Of a DNA stretch of 64,000 bases, positions 7,951 to 17,295 are shown one piece after another. The stretch comes from Gordonia polyisoprenivorans (GTDB taxonomy: Bacteria > Actinomycetota > Actinomycetes > Mycobacteriales > Mycobacteriaceae): positions 1,116,001-1,180,000 of the forward strand of contig NZ_CP072203.1 in the NCBI RefSeq assembly GCF_017654315.1. Reading direction: 5' to 3'. The notes under the pieces are model-generated. The model made no database searches. It saw only the letters and a program-made list of their open reading frames with translations, and was not told where the DNA came from. The translations under genes and the position numbers were made by a program. How positions within the stretch are numbered: position 1 is the first letter of the stretch; the number at the start of each line of letters is the position of its first letter.

Positions 7951-8724
7951 TCAGTGCAGCGTACGGTCGAACAACTTCTGTAGCTCCGCGTAGTGGTACT
8001 CGGCCGCGTCGTGGTTGTACGGTGCGGTGTCGGCCATCGTGTAGCCGTGCGCCGCACCGGGATACACGCTCGCGTGATGAGTCACCCCGCTCGAGGTGAG
8101 GGCGTGCTCGAACTGGGCGATCGCCTCCGGGGGCATCGACTGATCATGGTCGGCGTGCACGGCGAGGACCTCCGCGCGCACGTCGCCCAGTGACAGATGC
8201 GGGCTGTCGGGAGCGTCGGTCACCACCCCGCCGGTGTGGAACATGCCCACGGCGGCAACATCATCGGGACGGGTGGCGGCGGCCAACAGCGCCAACCGTC
8301 CGCCCATGCAGTATCCGGTTACACCGATGGCACCGGGCCGCACCCCGGGTTGAGTATGCAGCGCATCGAGGTACGAGCCGAGATCACGCCGGGCAAGGTC
8401 GGTGGTGAGCGCCTGCATGCGGGGTCGCACCCCGGCGAAGAAGGCGGCTCGGCTGTCATCGTCGAGGAGCGGCCCGTCCGGCGAGGTCTCGGCAGCACTG
8501 CCGCTGCGGTAGAACACGTTGGGCGCCAACACCACATAGCCCCACGAAGCGATCCGATCGACCATCGTCTCGATCTGCGGACGCAGACCGATCGCGTCGA
8601 TGAGAAACAGCACTCCGGGCCAGGTGGCGTCGGCGTCGGCCGACACCGGCCGCGCCATGTACGCCTCGGCGGGCCCGTCGGCCGCAGTGATGGTGAGCAT
8701 CTCTCCGGTGGTCTCGGTCATCAT
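7951..8724 (-). CDS. Dienelactone hydrolase family protein
   Basis: 257 residues of alpha/beta-hydrolase fold. The nucleophile elbow is GYCMGG, with Cys as in true dienelactone hydrolases. Asp of VHADHDQSMP and His of GAAHGYTM complete the triad, and an early Glu-containing segment is replaced by DAIGL. Such enzymes open lactones or hydrolyse small esters in the cytoplasm. The actual substrate cannot be told. ATG start with GAAAGGA close upstream. It lies 32 bases after the ligD stop on the same strand, so it is probably read from the ligD transcript. Confidence 0.88.
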   Translation of the reverse strand: MMTETTGEMLTITAADGPAEAYMARPVSADADATWPGVLFLIDAIGLRPQIETMVDRIASWGYVVLAPNVFYRSGSAAETSPDGPLLDDDSRAAFFAGVRPRMQALTTDLARRDLGSYLDALHTQPGVRPGAIGVTGYCMGGRLALLAAATRPDDVAAVGMFHTGGVVTDAPDSPHLSLGDVRAEVLAVHADHDQSMPPEAIAQFEHALTSSGVTHHASVYPGAAHGYTMADTAPYNHDAAEYHYAELQKLFDRTLH

Positions 8725-8756
8725 CGTCCTTTCGATCGCAGTGGAGTGAGGGTGTG

Positions 8757-11204
8757 TCAGAGGTCGCCGGGGAGTTTGTCACGCCGGATTCCCCGCCAGC
8801 TCGGATGTCGGAGATGACCGGTGCTCGTCCAGTCCATGAACCGCACCTCGCCGACGATCTTCGGCAGTACCCACACCGCATTCGCCGCGACCGGCCGGTC
8901 CAGTTTGTCCAGGAACGGCGACCGCCGGATGGTCAGCGGCTCGAGTTCTTCTGCGAGAGCGCTGAGTTGGGCTTCGGTGAAGCCGGTACCGACGCGGCCC
9001 ACGTAGCGCAGGCCGGTCTCCTCGGGCAGGCCGAGCAGCAGAGAGCCGATGGTGTGTGCGCGGTTCCCGCGGCCCGGACGCCAGCCGCCGATCACGACTT
9101 CGATGTCGCTCCAGTTCTTGTGCTTGAGCCACGAATTCGATCGTCGCCCCTGCTGATAGGTCGACGAACGACGTTTTGCGACAACGCCTTCCATCCCGTG
9201 TTCCCGGCTGTACTCGGCGGCCGCCGCGCCCGGCCCGGGTAGTAGCGGCGGTACCTCGACGTAGCGGGATCGGCGGAAGGCCGGGGCCAGTTCCTCGAGC
9301 AGCTCGCGACGCTGCGACCACGGTTTGCGGAGCAGCGACGTCCCGTTCAGGTAGAGCAGGTCGAACAGATACAGCTTGAGGGTGACGTCCTCGTCGGCGG
9401 ATCTGCGTCCGGCGAGCAATGTGAAATTGGTGCGGCCGGTGGCATCGAGGGCGACAACCTCACCGTCGAGGACGACATCGATCAGTCCGAGTTCGTCGGT
9501 GATGCAGGCGAGTTCGGGAAAGTCGGCGGTCATGTCCAGGCCGGAGCGCGAGGTGAGCTTGAATTCGCCACCGATATAGCGGACCAGGAGACGATACCCG
9601 TCCCACTTGCCCTCGAAGGCCCAGTCCTTCGAGTCGAGTTTGTCGATGGATTCGTCGGTGGCCAGCATCGGCCGTGGATCGCGCAGGCTCTCCGGGAGGA
9701 TCGGTCGTGGTTCGTCGCTCATCAGGTGGGCGAGCCAGTTCTTCTCGCCGGTCTTGATCAGCGCGTACCGGCCTTGGATGCGGTCACCGTGCAGCCGGAC
9801 GATGATCTCGTCGGCGCGCCACTTCTCGGTCTCATAGGTGCCGCGATCCCAGATCTCCACATGTCCGCCGCCGTACTCGCCGGCCGGGATGTCGCCGGAG
9901 AAGTCGGCGTAGTCCATGGGATGGTCCTCGGTCTGCACGGCGAGACGGTTCTGGTCGGGATCGTCGGGCAGGTTCTTCGGCACGGCCCAACTCACCAGCA
10001 CACCATCGTGTTCGAGCCGGAAGTCGTAGTGCAACCGACGGGCGTGGTGTTCCTGGATCACGAAGATCGGCCCACCCGGCTCCTGCCCACGTGATACCCG
10101 GGCCTCGTCCTTGCCGGATCGTGACTTCGTGAATTCGGTGTCCCTGAACCTTTTGTCACCGAAGGGTTCCGGGGTGACCGCGGCGTTGCGTTTGCGGCGG
10201 TACTCGCGCAGGTTGATCACCTGACCACTCTCGGAGGTGCCCGAATCGGGCTGTACCGCAATATCAACCGCATCGCCCGAGTCGCCCGAGTCGTCGGGTC
10301 CGGCCGGCGGCCCATCGTCGTCGAGTCCGTCGAGGAGATCCCCATACTCCTCGATCCGTTCGAGGACCTCGGTGTAGAGCAACTGCGTCAGGTCGGGATC
10401 GGCCATCTCGTCCCAGGTCCGGGGTGCGGCCACCCACGGCTGCTCGCGGCCCCGCAGGGAATACGGCGCGAGTGTGGTCTTGGACGCGCTGTTCTGGCTC
10501 CAATCGATGAATACTTTGTGGGGCCGTTCGGATTTCGCCATGGTCGCGGTGACCAGATCGGGCTGCTGCTGGGCCAGTGAGGTGGCGATCTGCTTGGCGA
10601 CCGTTCGCGCCGAATCCGCCGACACCGGGGTCGGGAACCTCGCATACACGTGAATTCCCTTGCCACCACTGGTGACCGGGTACGAATCCAGTCCGGCGGC
10701 GTCGAGCATGTCGTGGATGTCGCGGGCGATGTCACCGCACTGCGCGAGAGTGACCCCGGGCCCGGGATCGAGGTCGAGGACGAGACGATTGGCCCTGGGA
10801 CCCTCGGCGGCGAAGTCGGCGAGGGCATCGTCTCGGGGCAGTCGCCATTGCGGCGTGTGCAACTCGAGTGCCGCCATCTGCGCCAGCCACACCAGTGTTG
10901 CGGGCGAATCGGCGACGACGTACTCGATGATCCGGCTGCTGTGTTCGACTCCGCGCCGGGTCACCCAGTCGGGGATGCCCTCGGGGACCGACTTCTCGAA
11001 GAACGGGGTGGAGTCGACGCCGTTGGGCCAGCGTTTGCGGGTGACGAGACGATCGGCGAGATGCGGGAGCATCACCTCGGCGATCCGCGCGTAATAGTCG
11101 ATGACGTCGAACTTGCGGGTGCCGGTCGACGGATAGAGCACCTTGGCCAGGTTGGTCACCGAGATGGTGTGCCCATCCACCTCGAGTGTCTGCCCGGACG
11201 CCAT
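8757..11204 (-). CDS. ligD: Multifunctional NHEJ DNA ligase LigD (polymerase, phosphoesterase, ligase)
   Basis: 815 residues, a little longer than the mycobacterial enzyme. Order: primase-polymerase domain (~residues 10-290) with DLDPGPG and FIDWSQNSASKTT metal/nucleotide motifs; an acidic, Asp/Gly-rich linker (~295-335); the 3'-phosphoesterase domain (~345-495) with the FVIQEHHARRLHYDFRLE motif and GEYGGG; then the ATP-dependent ligase (~515-815) with adenylated lysine K533 in EGKWDGYR. The polymerase-first order is that of Mycobacterium. The enzyme joins double-strand breaks with Ku. It is transcribed divergently from ku with 63 bases between. Confidence 0.97.
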   Translation of the reverse strand: MASGQTLEVDGHTISVTNLAKVLYPSTGTRKFDVIDYYARIAEVMLPHLADRLVTRKRWPNGVDSTPFFEKSVPEGIPDWVTRRGVEHSSRIIEYVVADSPATLVWLAQMAALELHTPQWRLPRDDALADFAAEGPRANRLVLDLDPGPGVTLAQCGDIARDIHDMLDAAGLDSYPVTSGGKGIHVYARFPTPVSADSARTVAKQIATSLAQQQPDLVTATMAKSERPHKVFIDWSQNSASKTTLAPYSLRGREQPWVAAPRTWDEMADPDLTQLLYTEVLERIEEYGDLLDGLDDDGPPAGPDDSGDSGDAVDIAVQPDSGTSESGQVINLREYRRKRNAAVTPEPFGDKRFRDTEFTKSRSGKDEARVSRGQEPGGPIFVIQEHHARRLHYDFRLEHDGVLVSWAVPKNLPDDPDQNRLAVQTEDHPMDYADFSGDIPAGEYGGGHVEIWDRGTYETEKWRADEIIVRLHGDRIQGRYALIKTGEKNWLAHLMSDEPRPILPESLRDPRPMLATDESIDKLDSKDWAFEGKWDGYRLLVRYIGGEFKLTSRSGLDMTADFPELACITDELGLIDVVLDGEVVALDATGRTNFTLLAGRRSADEDVTLKLYLFDLLYLNGTSLLRKPWSQRRELLEELAPAFRRSRYVEVPPLLPGPGAAAAEYSREHGMEGVVAKRRSSTYQQGRRSNSWLKHKNWSDIEVVIGGWRPGRGNRAHTIGSLLLGLPEETGLRYVGRVGTGFTEAQLSALAEELEPLTIRRSPFLDKLDRPVAANAVWVLPKIVGEVRFMDWTSTGHLRHPSWRGIRRDKLPGDL

Positions 11205-11267
11205 GGTTCAAGCCTGCCACGTCCGAGATGGGCGTGGGACCCGCAGAGACCGGGTGAGGATGGCACA

Positions 11268-12263
11268 ATGGCGACCATGCGCTCGATCTGGAAGGGCGAT
11301 CTGAGCTTTGGTCTGGTCAACGTGCCGGTCAAGGTCTATTCGGCCACGGAAAGCCACGACCGGAAGTCCTATCAGGTCGACTCCTCCGATGGCACCCGCA
11401 TCCGCTATCGACGGGTCCGTGAGGGTACCGACACCGAGGTTGAGTTCTCCGACATCGCCAACGCCTACGAATCCTCGGCGGGCGACACGGTGATCCTCAC
11501 CAAGGACGATCTCGCGTCCCTGCCCGTGCAGAAGAGTCCGGAGATCTCGATTCTGGAATTCGTGCCGGTCGACCAGGTCGATCCGATCTACTTCGACAAG
11601 CCCTACTATCTCGAACCGTCGTCGAAGTCACCGAAGGCCTATGTGCTGCTCGCGCGGGCGCTGCAGGAAACCGACCGGCTCGCCATCGCGTCGTTCACCC
11701 TGCGCAACCGGACCCGGATGGCGGCACTGCGGGTCATCGAGCCCGGCGTGATGACGCTGCAGACGCTGTTGTGGCCCGACGAGGTCCGCAAGCCCGACTT
11801 CGGTTTCCTCGACGACGACGTCGAGATCCGGGACCAGGAACTGACGATGGCGTCGTCGCTGATCGATTCGATGGCGCAGGACTACGACCCGAGCGAGTTC
11901 TCCGATACCTATCAGGAAGAACTGGCCAAACTGATCGACGCGAAATCCGATGGCTCCGAGGCATTCCCGGAAGCCGAGGAGAACTCCACCGAGGATGAGG
12001 ACTCCGAGGTCGCTGATCTGCTCGCCGCGCTGCGGGCATCGGTGAAGGACCGCGGGCCGGCCGAGGAGGCCGACGACGTCGGCGCATCGAAGGCGCCGGC
12101 GAAGAGGGCCGCCAAGAAGGCTCCGGCGAAGAAAACGGCCGCAAAGAAGGCGCCGGCCAAGAAGGCCGCAGCGAAGAAGGCTCCGGCGAAGAAGACGGCG
12201 TCGTCGGGATCCGACGACGAGTCGAAGACCGCGGCGAAGAAGACCTCACGCCGCGCGAGCTGA
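11268..12263 (+). CDS. ku: NHEJ DNA end-binding protein Ku
   Basis: 331 residues. The core begins MRSIWKGDLSFGLVNVPVKV and matches bacterial Ku throughout (YYLEPSSKSPKAYVLLARAL, LWPDEVRKPDF). It forms a ring-shaped homodimer on DNA ends and recruits LigD. The tail, from about residue 265, is lysine/alanine-rich with PAKK repeats (APAKKTAAKKAPAKKAAAKK), like histone-H1-type tails on some mycobacterial Ku proteins; it probably adds non-specific DNA binding. ATG 11268 is chosen; ATG 11277 is also possible. An open frame extends back to 10650, but that part is a shadow of ligD. Confidence 0.96.
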   Translation: MATMRSIWKGDLSFGLVNVPVKVYSATESHDRKSYQVDSSDGTRIRYRRVREGTDTEVEFSDIANAYESSAGDTVILTKDDLASLPVQKSPEISILEFVPVDQVDPIYFDKPYYLEPSSKSPKAYVLLARALQETDRLAIASFTLRNRTRMAALRVIEPGVMTLQTLLWPDEVRKPDFGFLDDDVEIRDQELTMASSLIDSMAQDYDPSEFSDTYQEELAKLIDAKSDGSEAFPEAEENSTEDEDSEVADLLAALRASVKDRGPAEEADDVGASKAPAKRAAKKAPAKKTAAKKAPAKKAAAKKAPAKKTASSGSDDESKTAAKKTSRRAS

Positions 12264-12320
12264 GTCGCGCGCGGCGAAAATCGGTGGCCGCCGACGCCCG
12301 GTGTCGGGCAAGCTCGTGAG

Positions 12321-13685
12321 GTGAGTTCGTCGACGTCCACCCTGCCGCGCGCGCTGCGCCCCTTCGGCGGTGGGCAGTACCGGTTGCTCGCTGCGGGCCT
12401 GATGTTCGCCCTGTTCTCCGACGGCGTGTGGACGATCACGCTGGTGTGGCAGGTTATCGGTCTCGGCGGGGGACCGGGCCAGGTGTCGCTGGCGACCGGC
12501 CTGGCCGCGGTCGGCATGGTGATCTCGACGCTGGCCGGCGGCGTGCTAGCCGACCGGGTGTCGCAGCGTTCCATCATCATCGGGCTCGAGATCGTCAAGA
12601 TGGCGGTCTTCGCGGTCGTGGCGTTCTGCGCGATCGGCGGGGTCCTGACGATGCCCATCGTGGCCGTGGCGGCCGTCTTCGGCGGGATCACCACGGGCAT
12701 GTACTACCCCGCATACTCGGCGTTGTTGCCGGGCATCGTCGCCGCCGATGAACTCCAGGCCGCCAACGGCATCGAGGGCATCGTCCGGCCGGTGCTGTTC
12801 CAGGCGGCCGGCCCGATGATCGCCGGAGCGGTGATCGCCGCGGCCGCGCCCGCCCAGGCGGCGCTCGTCGCCGCGGTGGCCAGTGTCGGCTCGGCACTGT
12901 GCTATCTGCGGATGCGTCCGGTGCCGTTGCGTCGTGACCCGAAGACCTTGCGCGGTCCCGCGATTGCCTCGATCGTCAGCGATCTGGCGGAGGGATTCGC
13001 CTACATGTGGCGCACCCCGTGGTTGTGGTCGACGCTGTTCTTCGCGACCATCCTCGTGCTGGCGACGATGGGGCCGATCGAGGTACTCATCCCGTTCGCG
13101 TTGCAGGAGCGGGTGCACGGCGGCGCCGGTGATCATTCGCTGGTGCTTGCAGCCTTCGGCGCCGGCGCTGCGATCAGCTCGCTGGTGTTCGCCTCGATCC
13201 CGATGCCGCGGCGATACCTCACGTTGATGTTCGGACTGTGGGGCTGGTCGTCGATCCCGTTGGTGCTCATGGGTGTTGCCGGGCACACGTGGGTGTTCAT
13301 CATCGCCGGATTCATCATGGGGGTGCTGTTCGACGGGCCGATGGTGTTGTGGGGCACGCTGTTACAGCGCCGCGTCCCGCCTGCGCTGCTGGGCCGGGTG
13401 GCCAGCCTGGATTTCTTCGTCTCGGTGGTGCTGATGCCGGTGTCGATGGCGTTGGCGGCCCCCGTCAGCCACGCGATCGGACTCACCGCGACGTTCGTGG
13501 TGTGCGGACTGGCGCCGGTCCCCTTCGCGGCGGTCTTCTACGTCGCGGCCCGACTGTGGCGTGACGAGATCGATCACCCGCTCGATCTGTCCACTCCCGG
13601 GCCGGCCGTCGCGGTGATGCACGACGAGATGTCGGCGTCGGCATATGTCGACGCCGACCACGTCAGGGCGTCCGATCAGGACTGA
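12321..13685 (+). CDS. MFS transporter (MFS_3/EntS-like exporter)
   Basis: 454 residues with 12 predicted helices. The loop between helices 2 and 3 carries GGVLADRVSQRSIII, the major-facilitator signature, and the central loop holds RMRPVPLRRDPKT. The proportions fit the MFS_3 group of exporters, related to enterobactin exporter EntS and macrolide exporters. The substrate is unknown. GTG start with a weak upstream GAGGT. Its 3' end overlaps the convergent lysG by 10 bases, leaving no room for a terminator between them. Confidence 0.85.
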   Translation: MSSSTSTLPRALRPFGGGQYRLLAAGLMFALFSDGVWTITLVWQVIGLGGGPGQVSLATGLAAVGMVISTLAGGVLADRVSQRSIIIGLEIVKMAVFAVVAFCAIGGVLTMPIVAVAAVFGGITTGMYYPAYSALLPGIVAADELQAANGIEGIVRPVLFQAAGPMIAGAVIAAAAPAQAALVAAVASVGSALCYLRMRPVPLRRDPKTLRGPAIASIVSDLAEGFAYMWRTPWLWSTLFFATILVLATMGPIEVLIPFALQERVHGGAGDHSLVLAAFGAGAAISSLVFASIPMPRRYLTLMFGLWGWSSIPLVLMGVAGHTWVFIIAGFIMGVLFDGPMVLWGTLLQRRVPPALLGRVASLDFFVSVVLMPVSMALAAPVSHAIGLTATFVVCGLAPVPFAAVFYVAARLWRDEIDHPLDLSTPGPAVAVMHDEMSASAYVDADHVRASDQD

Positions 13686-14596
13686 TCCGCCGCGCCGAGG
13701 AACTCCGCGGCGGCCTCGACGATCGACTCCGTCAGTGCCGAGAGCAGGGGCGAGGCGAGCTTCCAGTAATGCCAGTAGAGCGGGACGTCGACGCGCCGGT
13801 CGGTGAAGGTGACCAGGCGTCCCGAGTCGAGCGCGTCGGCGATCTGCACCCGCGGCACCGCTCCCCAGCCCATCCCGTATTCGACCGCTCGGTGGTACTC
13901 GGTGGAGGCCGGGATGTAGACCGCCGGCGGATCGGCCGGTGACGGACTGAGCATGCGCAGTACCTCGCGCTGCAGATTGTCGCTGCGGTCGTACTGCACC
14001 ATCGGCGCCCGGGCCAACGCGGCCTCGGTCGGACCGTCCGGCATCCATCGGGCCAGGTAGTCCGGGGTGGCGACCGGGATGTAGCGCATGACGCCGAGCG
14101 TCTGCATCCGGCAGCCGCGGATGCGGTCCGGGACCGAGCTGATCGCCCCCAGCACCTCACCGGTCCGCAGATGGTCGGCGTTGCGGCTCTCGTCGTCGCG
14201 GATCACCTCGACGGCGGCCAGATGGCCGTGATGAAAGCGGGCCAGCGCGGGCAGCAGCCAGGTGGCCAGCGAGTCGGCGTTGGCCGCGATCGGTAGGTGC
14301 ACGAGGGGTTGGTCGGCGTCGTGAGCGCCGTCGGAGGGCGCGCCCGCCAGCTCCAGCCGCGCCTCGGTGGCCAGCAGTTCCCACTGTTCGGCCAGACGGA
14401 GCAACACCTCCCCGTCACGCGTCGCCCGCACCGGTTTGGTGCGCTGGACCAGCACCCGACCGACGGAGTGCTCCATGGCCTTGATGCGCTGGCTGATCGC
14501 CGACGGCGTGACGTGCAACTGTGCCGCCGCGGCCTCGAAAGTGCCGGCACGCAACACGGTCGCCAGCGTCTGCAGGCCGTCCTGACTGACATCCAT
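13676..14596 (-). CDS. lysG: LysR-family regulator LysG (ArgP family)
   Basis: 306 residues with an N-terminal winged HTH (LQTLATVLRAGTFEAAAAQL, TPSAISQRIKAME) of the ArgP/LysG type and a C-terminal effector domain. In Corynebacterium, LysG activates lysE when basic amino acids accumulate. The divergent arrangement with lysE is preserved, which makes the assignment strong. A TAGAGT element (complement of 14605-14610) lies 8 nt before the ATG, so the transcript may be almost leaderless. Confidence 0.93.
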   Translation of the reverse strand: MDVSQDGLQTLATVLRAGTFEAAAAQLHVTPSAISQRIKAMEHSVGRVLVQRTKPVRATRDGEVLLRLAEQWELLATEARLELAGAPSDGAHDADQPLVHLPIAANADSLATWLLPALARFHHGHLAAVEVIRDDESRNADHLRTGEVLGAISSVPDRIRGCRMQTLGVMRYIPVATPDYLARWMPDGPTEAALARAPMVQYDRSDNLQREVLRMLSPSPADPPAVYIPASTEYHRAVEYGMGWGAVPRVQIADALDSGRLVTFTDRRVDVPLYWHYWKLASPLLSALTESIVEAAAEFLGAADQS

Positions 14597-14604
14597 ATTA
14601 AGTC

Positions 14605-14661
14605 ACTCTAATGATTCATGAGAAGCATTCGCTGGTCTTCGGATTTTGACGCTCCTAGCGT
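14605..14661. promoter_or_regulatory. Divergent lysG/lysE promoter region
   Basis: The minus-strand TAGAGT (complement of 14605-14610) serves lysG. The plus-strand TAGCGT (14656-14661) lies exactly 7 nt before the lysE ATG. LysG should bind between them. The 46-base interval between the two hexamers is unusually AT-rich for this genome. Confidence 0.5.
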
Positions 14662-14668
14662 TGTCGTT

Positions 14669-15289
14669 ATGAACGCATTCCTGCTGCCGGCGCTGGCCGG
14701 CCTGCTGACCGGCGCCGGGCTGATCATCGCGATCGGACCGCAGAACATCTTCGTTCTGCAGCAGGGTGTGCGACGCGTCCATGTGGCCCCGGTGGTGGCG
14801 GTCTGCGCGATCTCCGACGTCGTGCTCATCACCGCGGGCGTGGCCGGCCTCGGTGCGCTCGTGAACGCCCACCCGAGCGTGGTGACCGCGGCCAAGTACC
14901 TCGGCGGGGCGTATGTGATCGTGCTCGGGCTGATGGCCGCCCGTCGCTGTCTGCGCAGTCGGGAGGCGATCGTCGACAACGCCGGCGAGGTCACCACGGC
15001 GAGCCGCTGGGTGGCGATCGGCACCGCGCTGGCCCTCACCTGGCTCAATCCGCACGTCTATCTCGACACCGTGCTCACCATGGGCGCCATCGCCAACAGC
15101 CACGGAAACGGCAAGTGGGCCTTCGCGATCGGCGCCTGCTGCGCGAGCCTGATCTGGTTCTCACTGCTGGGCGGCGGTGGTCGCCGCATGGCGCCGATCT
15201 TCGCCAAACCCGTCGCATGGCGCATCCTCGACGCCGTCGTCGCCGTGGTCATGATCGGGATGGGCGCTGCGCTGGTGGGGTCGGCGTAG
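14669..15289 (+). CDS. lysE: LysE-family amino acid exporter (lysine/arginine)
   Basis: 206 residues with five to six membrane helices and the LysE signature near the N-terminus (GLIIAIGPQNIFVLQQG) plus the TWLNPHVYLDT motif. It exports L-lysine and L-arginine across the inner membrane, protecting against toxic accumulation, for example from peptide uptake. ATG 14669 is chosen because homologues begin MNxFLxPALxGLLTG and because TAGCGT lies 7 nt upstream. It is controlled by the divergent lysG. Confidence 0.93.
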   Translation: MNAFLLPALAGLLTGAGLIIAIGPQNIFVLQQGVRRVHVAPVVAVCAISDVVLITAGVAGLGALVNAHPSVVTAAKYLGGAYVIVLGLMAARRCLRSREAIVDNAGEVTTASRWVAIGTALALTWLNPHVYLDTVLTMGAIANSHGNGKWAFAIGACCASLIWFSLLGGGGRRMAPIFAKPVAWRILDAVVAVVMIGMGAALVGSA

Positions 15290-15309
15290 GGCGTCGACAC
15301 CGGTGCGTT

Positions 15310-15369
15310 TGTGTGTCGACCTCGGCGATGTGTGTCCTGCAGGACGCACAAACCCGAAGTCGGCACACA
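15310..15369. terminator. 60-bp imperfect hairpin between convergent genes
   Basis: Arms 15310-15337 and 15342-15369 are 28 bases each, symmetric about TGCA at 15338-15341, with roughly 22 of 28 positions paired. The inner eight pairs (GTGTGTCC/GGACGCAC) are almost perfect. It sits between lysE and the convergent response regulator gene and may terminate both transcripts. Confidence 0.6.
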
Positions 15370-15388
15370 TTCGCAGCGCCTCGCGGGC

Positions 15389-16030
15389 TCAGACCAGGCC
15401 GTGCCGATACGCGTAGGCCACCAGCGCCGCACGGTCGCGGCATGCGGTCTTGGCGAGCAGGTGGTTGACGTGGGTCTTGACGGTGCTCACGCCGACGACG
15501 AGGTGGGAGGCTATCTGTTGGTTCGACATCGCCTGCGCGATCAGGCCGAGCACCTCCACCTCGCGTTCGGTGAGACCGTCGGGCGCCTCGGTCGGTGCTG
15601 CCGGCGCAGCCGACCGCTCGTGGGACAAGACCGCGCGCAACGCCTTCTCGTCGAGCATCGACCGACCGCCGGCCGCGGCGAGCACCGCCGCCTCGATGGC
15701 CTCGGGATCGGCGTCCTTGTTGAGGAATCCGACGGCCCCGGCGTCGAGTGCCTCGACGATCGTGGTGTCGTCGTCGTAGGTCGTCAATGCCACTGCGGCA
15801 GTGCGTGATCCGTCGGCGCGCAGCCGTCGTATTCCCTCGATGCCGCCGATGCCGGGCATGCGGAGATCGGTGAGCAGTACGTCGGGGTCGGTCCCGGCGA
15901 CGAGGTCGAGGGCGGATTCGGCCGAGGCCGCTACCCCGAGGACCGCGATGGTGTCGAACAGCGAGAGCATCGACCGCAGGCCCTCGCGCACCACGGTCTG
16001 ATCGTCGGCGATCACCACCGTCACCGTCAC
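15389..16030 (-). CDS. NarL/LuxR-type response regulator
   Basis: 213 residues. The receiver domain (VVIADDQTVVREGL, phospho-acceptor Asp in LLTDLRMPG near residue 53, LTTYDDD) is followed by a GerE-type HTH (LTEREVEVLGLIAQAMSNQQIA, VSTVKTHVNHLLAKT). It is a DNA-binding transcription factor. The true start is GTG 16030, which overlaps the stop of the upstream kinase (GTGA), so kinase and regulator are coupled. Its likely target is the divergent membrane protein gene at 17296. Confidence 0.93.
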   Translation of the reverse strand: MTVTVVIADDQTVVREGLRSMLSLFDTIAVLGVAASAESALDLVAGTDPDVLLTDLRMPGIGGIEGIRRLRADGSRTAAVALTTYDDDTTIVEALDAGAVGFLNKDADPEAIEAAVLAAAGGRSMLDEKALRAVLSHERSAAPAAPTEAPDGLTEREVEVLGLIAQAMSNQQIASHLVVGVSTVKTHVNHLLAKTACRDRAALVAYAYRHGLV

Positions 16031-17184
16031 GTCGTCACCGCCATGATGAGCTCGAATCCTTCCTCGCACGGGCCGTGGGTCAGCCTACCGCCGGCCGCCG
16101 CGACCCGTTCGGCGAGACCGGCCAAACCGTATCCGCCGCTGTCGTGTTCGCGATCGGTGAACCCGTCGGGATCGCCGACGGAGAGCATCCGGAGGCCCTC
16201 GACCCCGAACTCGATGCGCACCGGTGCACCCGCGGCGTGGCGTAACGAGTTGGTCAGCCCCTCCATCACCACCGATCGGGCGACGGCGGTCCACTCGGCG
16301 TCGAGATCGTCGGGCGAACCCGCGACCGTCACCTGCAATCCGGTTGCGGAACCGAGACGTTGGAGCGTCGGCTCCAGCCAGGCGCTCAACGGTGCGGCGC
16401 TCGCAGCGGGTCCGTCGCGCAACGATCGGACCGCTTCTCGTGCCTCACCGAGGCCGTCCTTCGCCAAGTTCGTTGCGGTGTCCAGCTTCTCGGCGAGATC
16501 GGCGGAGACGCCCTCGCGTCGGGCGATGAGCGCGGCGCCCTGCAGGGTGATGATCAACCCGGACAAGGTGTGGGCGAGTACGTCGTGGAGTTGGGCGGCG
16601 AGCACCCGACGGTTCTCCGCCTCGACGGCACGCGCGCGCTCGGAATCGATGATCTCCTGTTGTGCCGCAGCGACTTCGGTGACCTCACGCCGGTAGCGCC
16701 GAAGATGCACCCACCCGAACACCACCACGGCGACCATCAGATTGATCGCCAGCGTCCACCCGGATTGATGCAGTTGTGACCAATGGACCGTCAGCGCGAG
16801 CATCGGGACGGCGGCCAGGGCGGCGGTCATGGGGAGGGCAACGGGCGCGAGCGCGGACGCGGCCACGCCGAGTTGGGGAACCCACACGGTCGCGCCGCCG
16901 GCGAAGGCGACGCCGACGACCGAGGCGGCCCCGATGACGATCGCCGAGTCACCGAGTGAGGTGGCGGCGAGAAAGCGCGGCGCGGTCATGGGTTGCATGC
17001 CCCCACGCACCAGGCAGACCACGAGAACCGCGGTGGCGATCCAGCCCGGCGCCACGCGCCACGGTGGCACCGACGTCGTGTCGAGCACCGCCGAGGCGAT
17101 CACCAGCGCGCAGACCGCATACCGCACCGCGAGGACGTCGGGGCTCGCCCGCCCGGGGTTGAGAACACGCGCAATGCTGGGCAC
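16027..17184 (-). CDS. Sensor histidine kinase (HisKA_3 type)
   Basis: 385 residues. About five membrane helices occupy residues ~20-160. The dimerisation box contains the phospho-acceptor His in LAAQLHDVLAHTLSGL near residue 200, and the ATPase domain ends with GGYGLAGLAERVAAAGG. This is a NarX/DesK-like kinase without a large external sensor, so it probably reads membrane state. GTG start. It is paired with the response regulator downstream. Confidence 0.92.
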   Translation of the reverse strand: MPSIARVLNPGRASPDVLAVRYAVCALVIASAVLDTTSVPPWRVAPGWIATAVLVVCLVRGGMQPMTAPRFLAATSLGDSAIVIGAASVVGVAFAGGATVWVPQLGVAASALAPVALPMTAALAAVPMLALTVHWSQLHQSGWTLAINLMVAVVVFGWVHLRRYRREVTEVAAAQQEIIDSERARAVEAENRRVLAAQLHDVLAHTLSGLIITLQGAALIARREGVSADLAEKLDTATNLAKDGLGEAREAVRSLRDGPAASAAPLSAWLEPTLQRLGSATGLQVTVAGSPDDLDAEWTAVARSVVMEGLTNSLRHAAGAPVRIEFGVEGLRMLSVGDPDGFTDREHDSGGYGLAGLAERVAAAGGRLTHGPCEEGFELIMAVTT

Positions 17185-17295
17185 GACTCACCGTATCGAG
17201 GGTGTGCCCGCTCGCGGAGTCGCACGCGCAGAGATCAACCCGGCATCCACCCCGGGGTGGACGACCTCGCCGCGAGAGTTGGCGAGAGTGGAGGC

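Noticed and set aside
10650..11267. Upstream extension of the ku frame
   Set aside because: The extension lies over the divergent ligD coding sequence. Ku homologues begin at MRSIWKG, so the start at 11268 is preferred.
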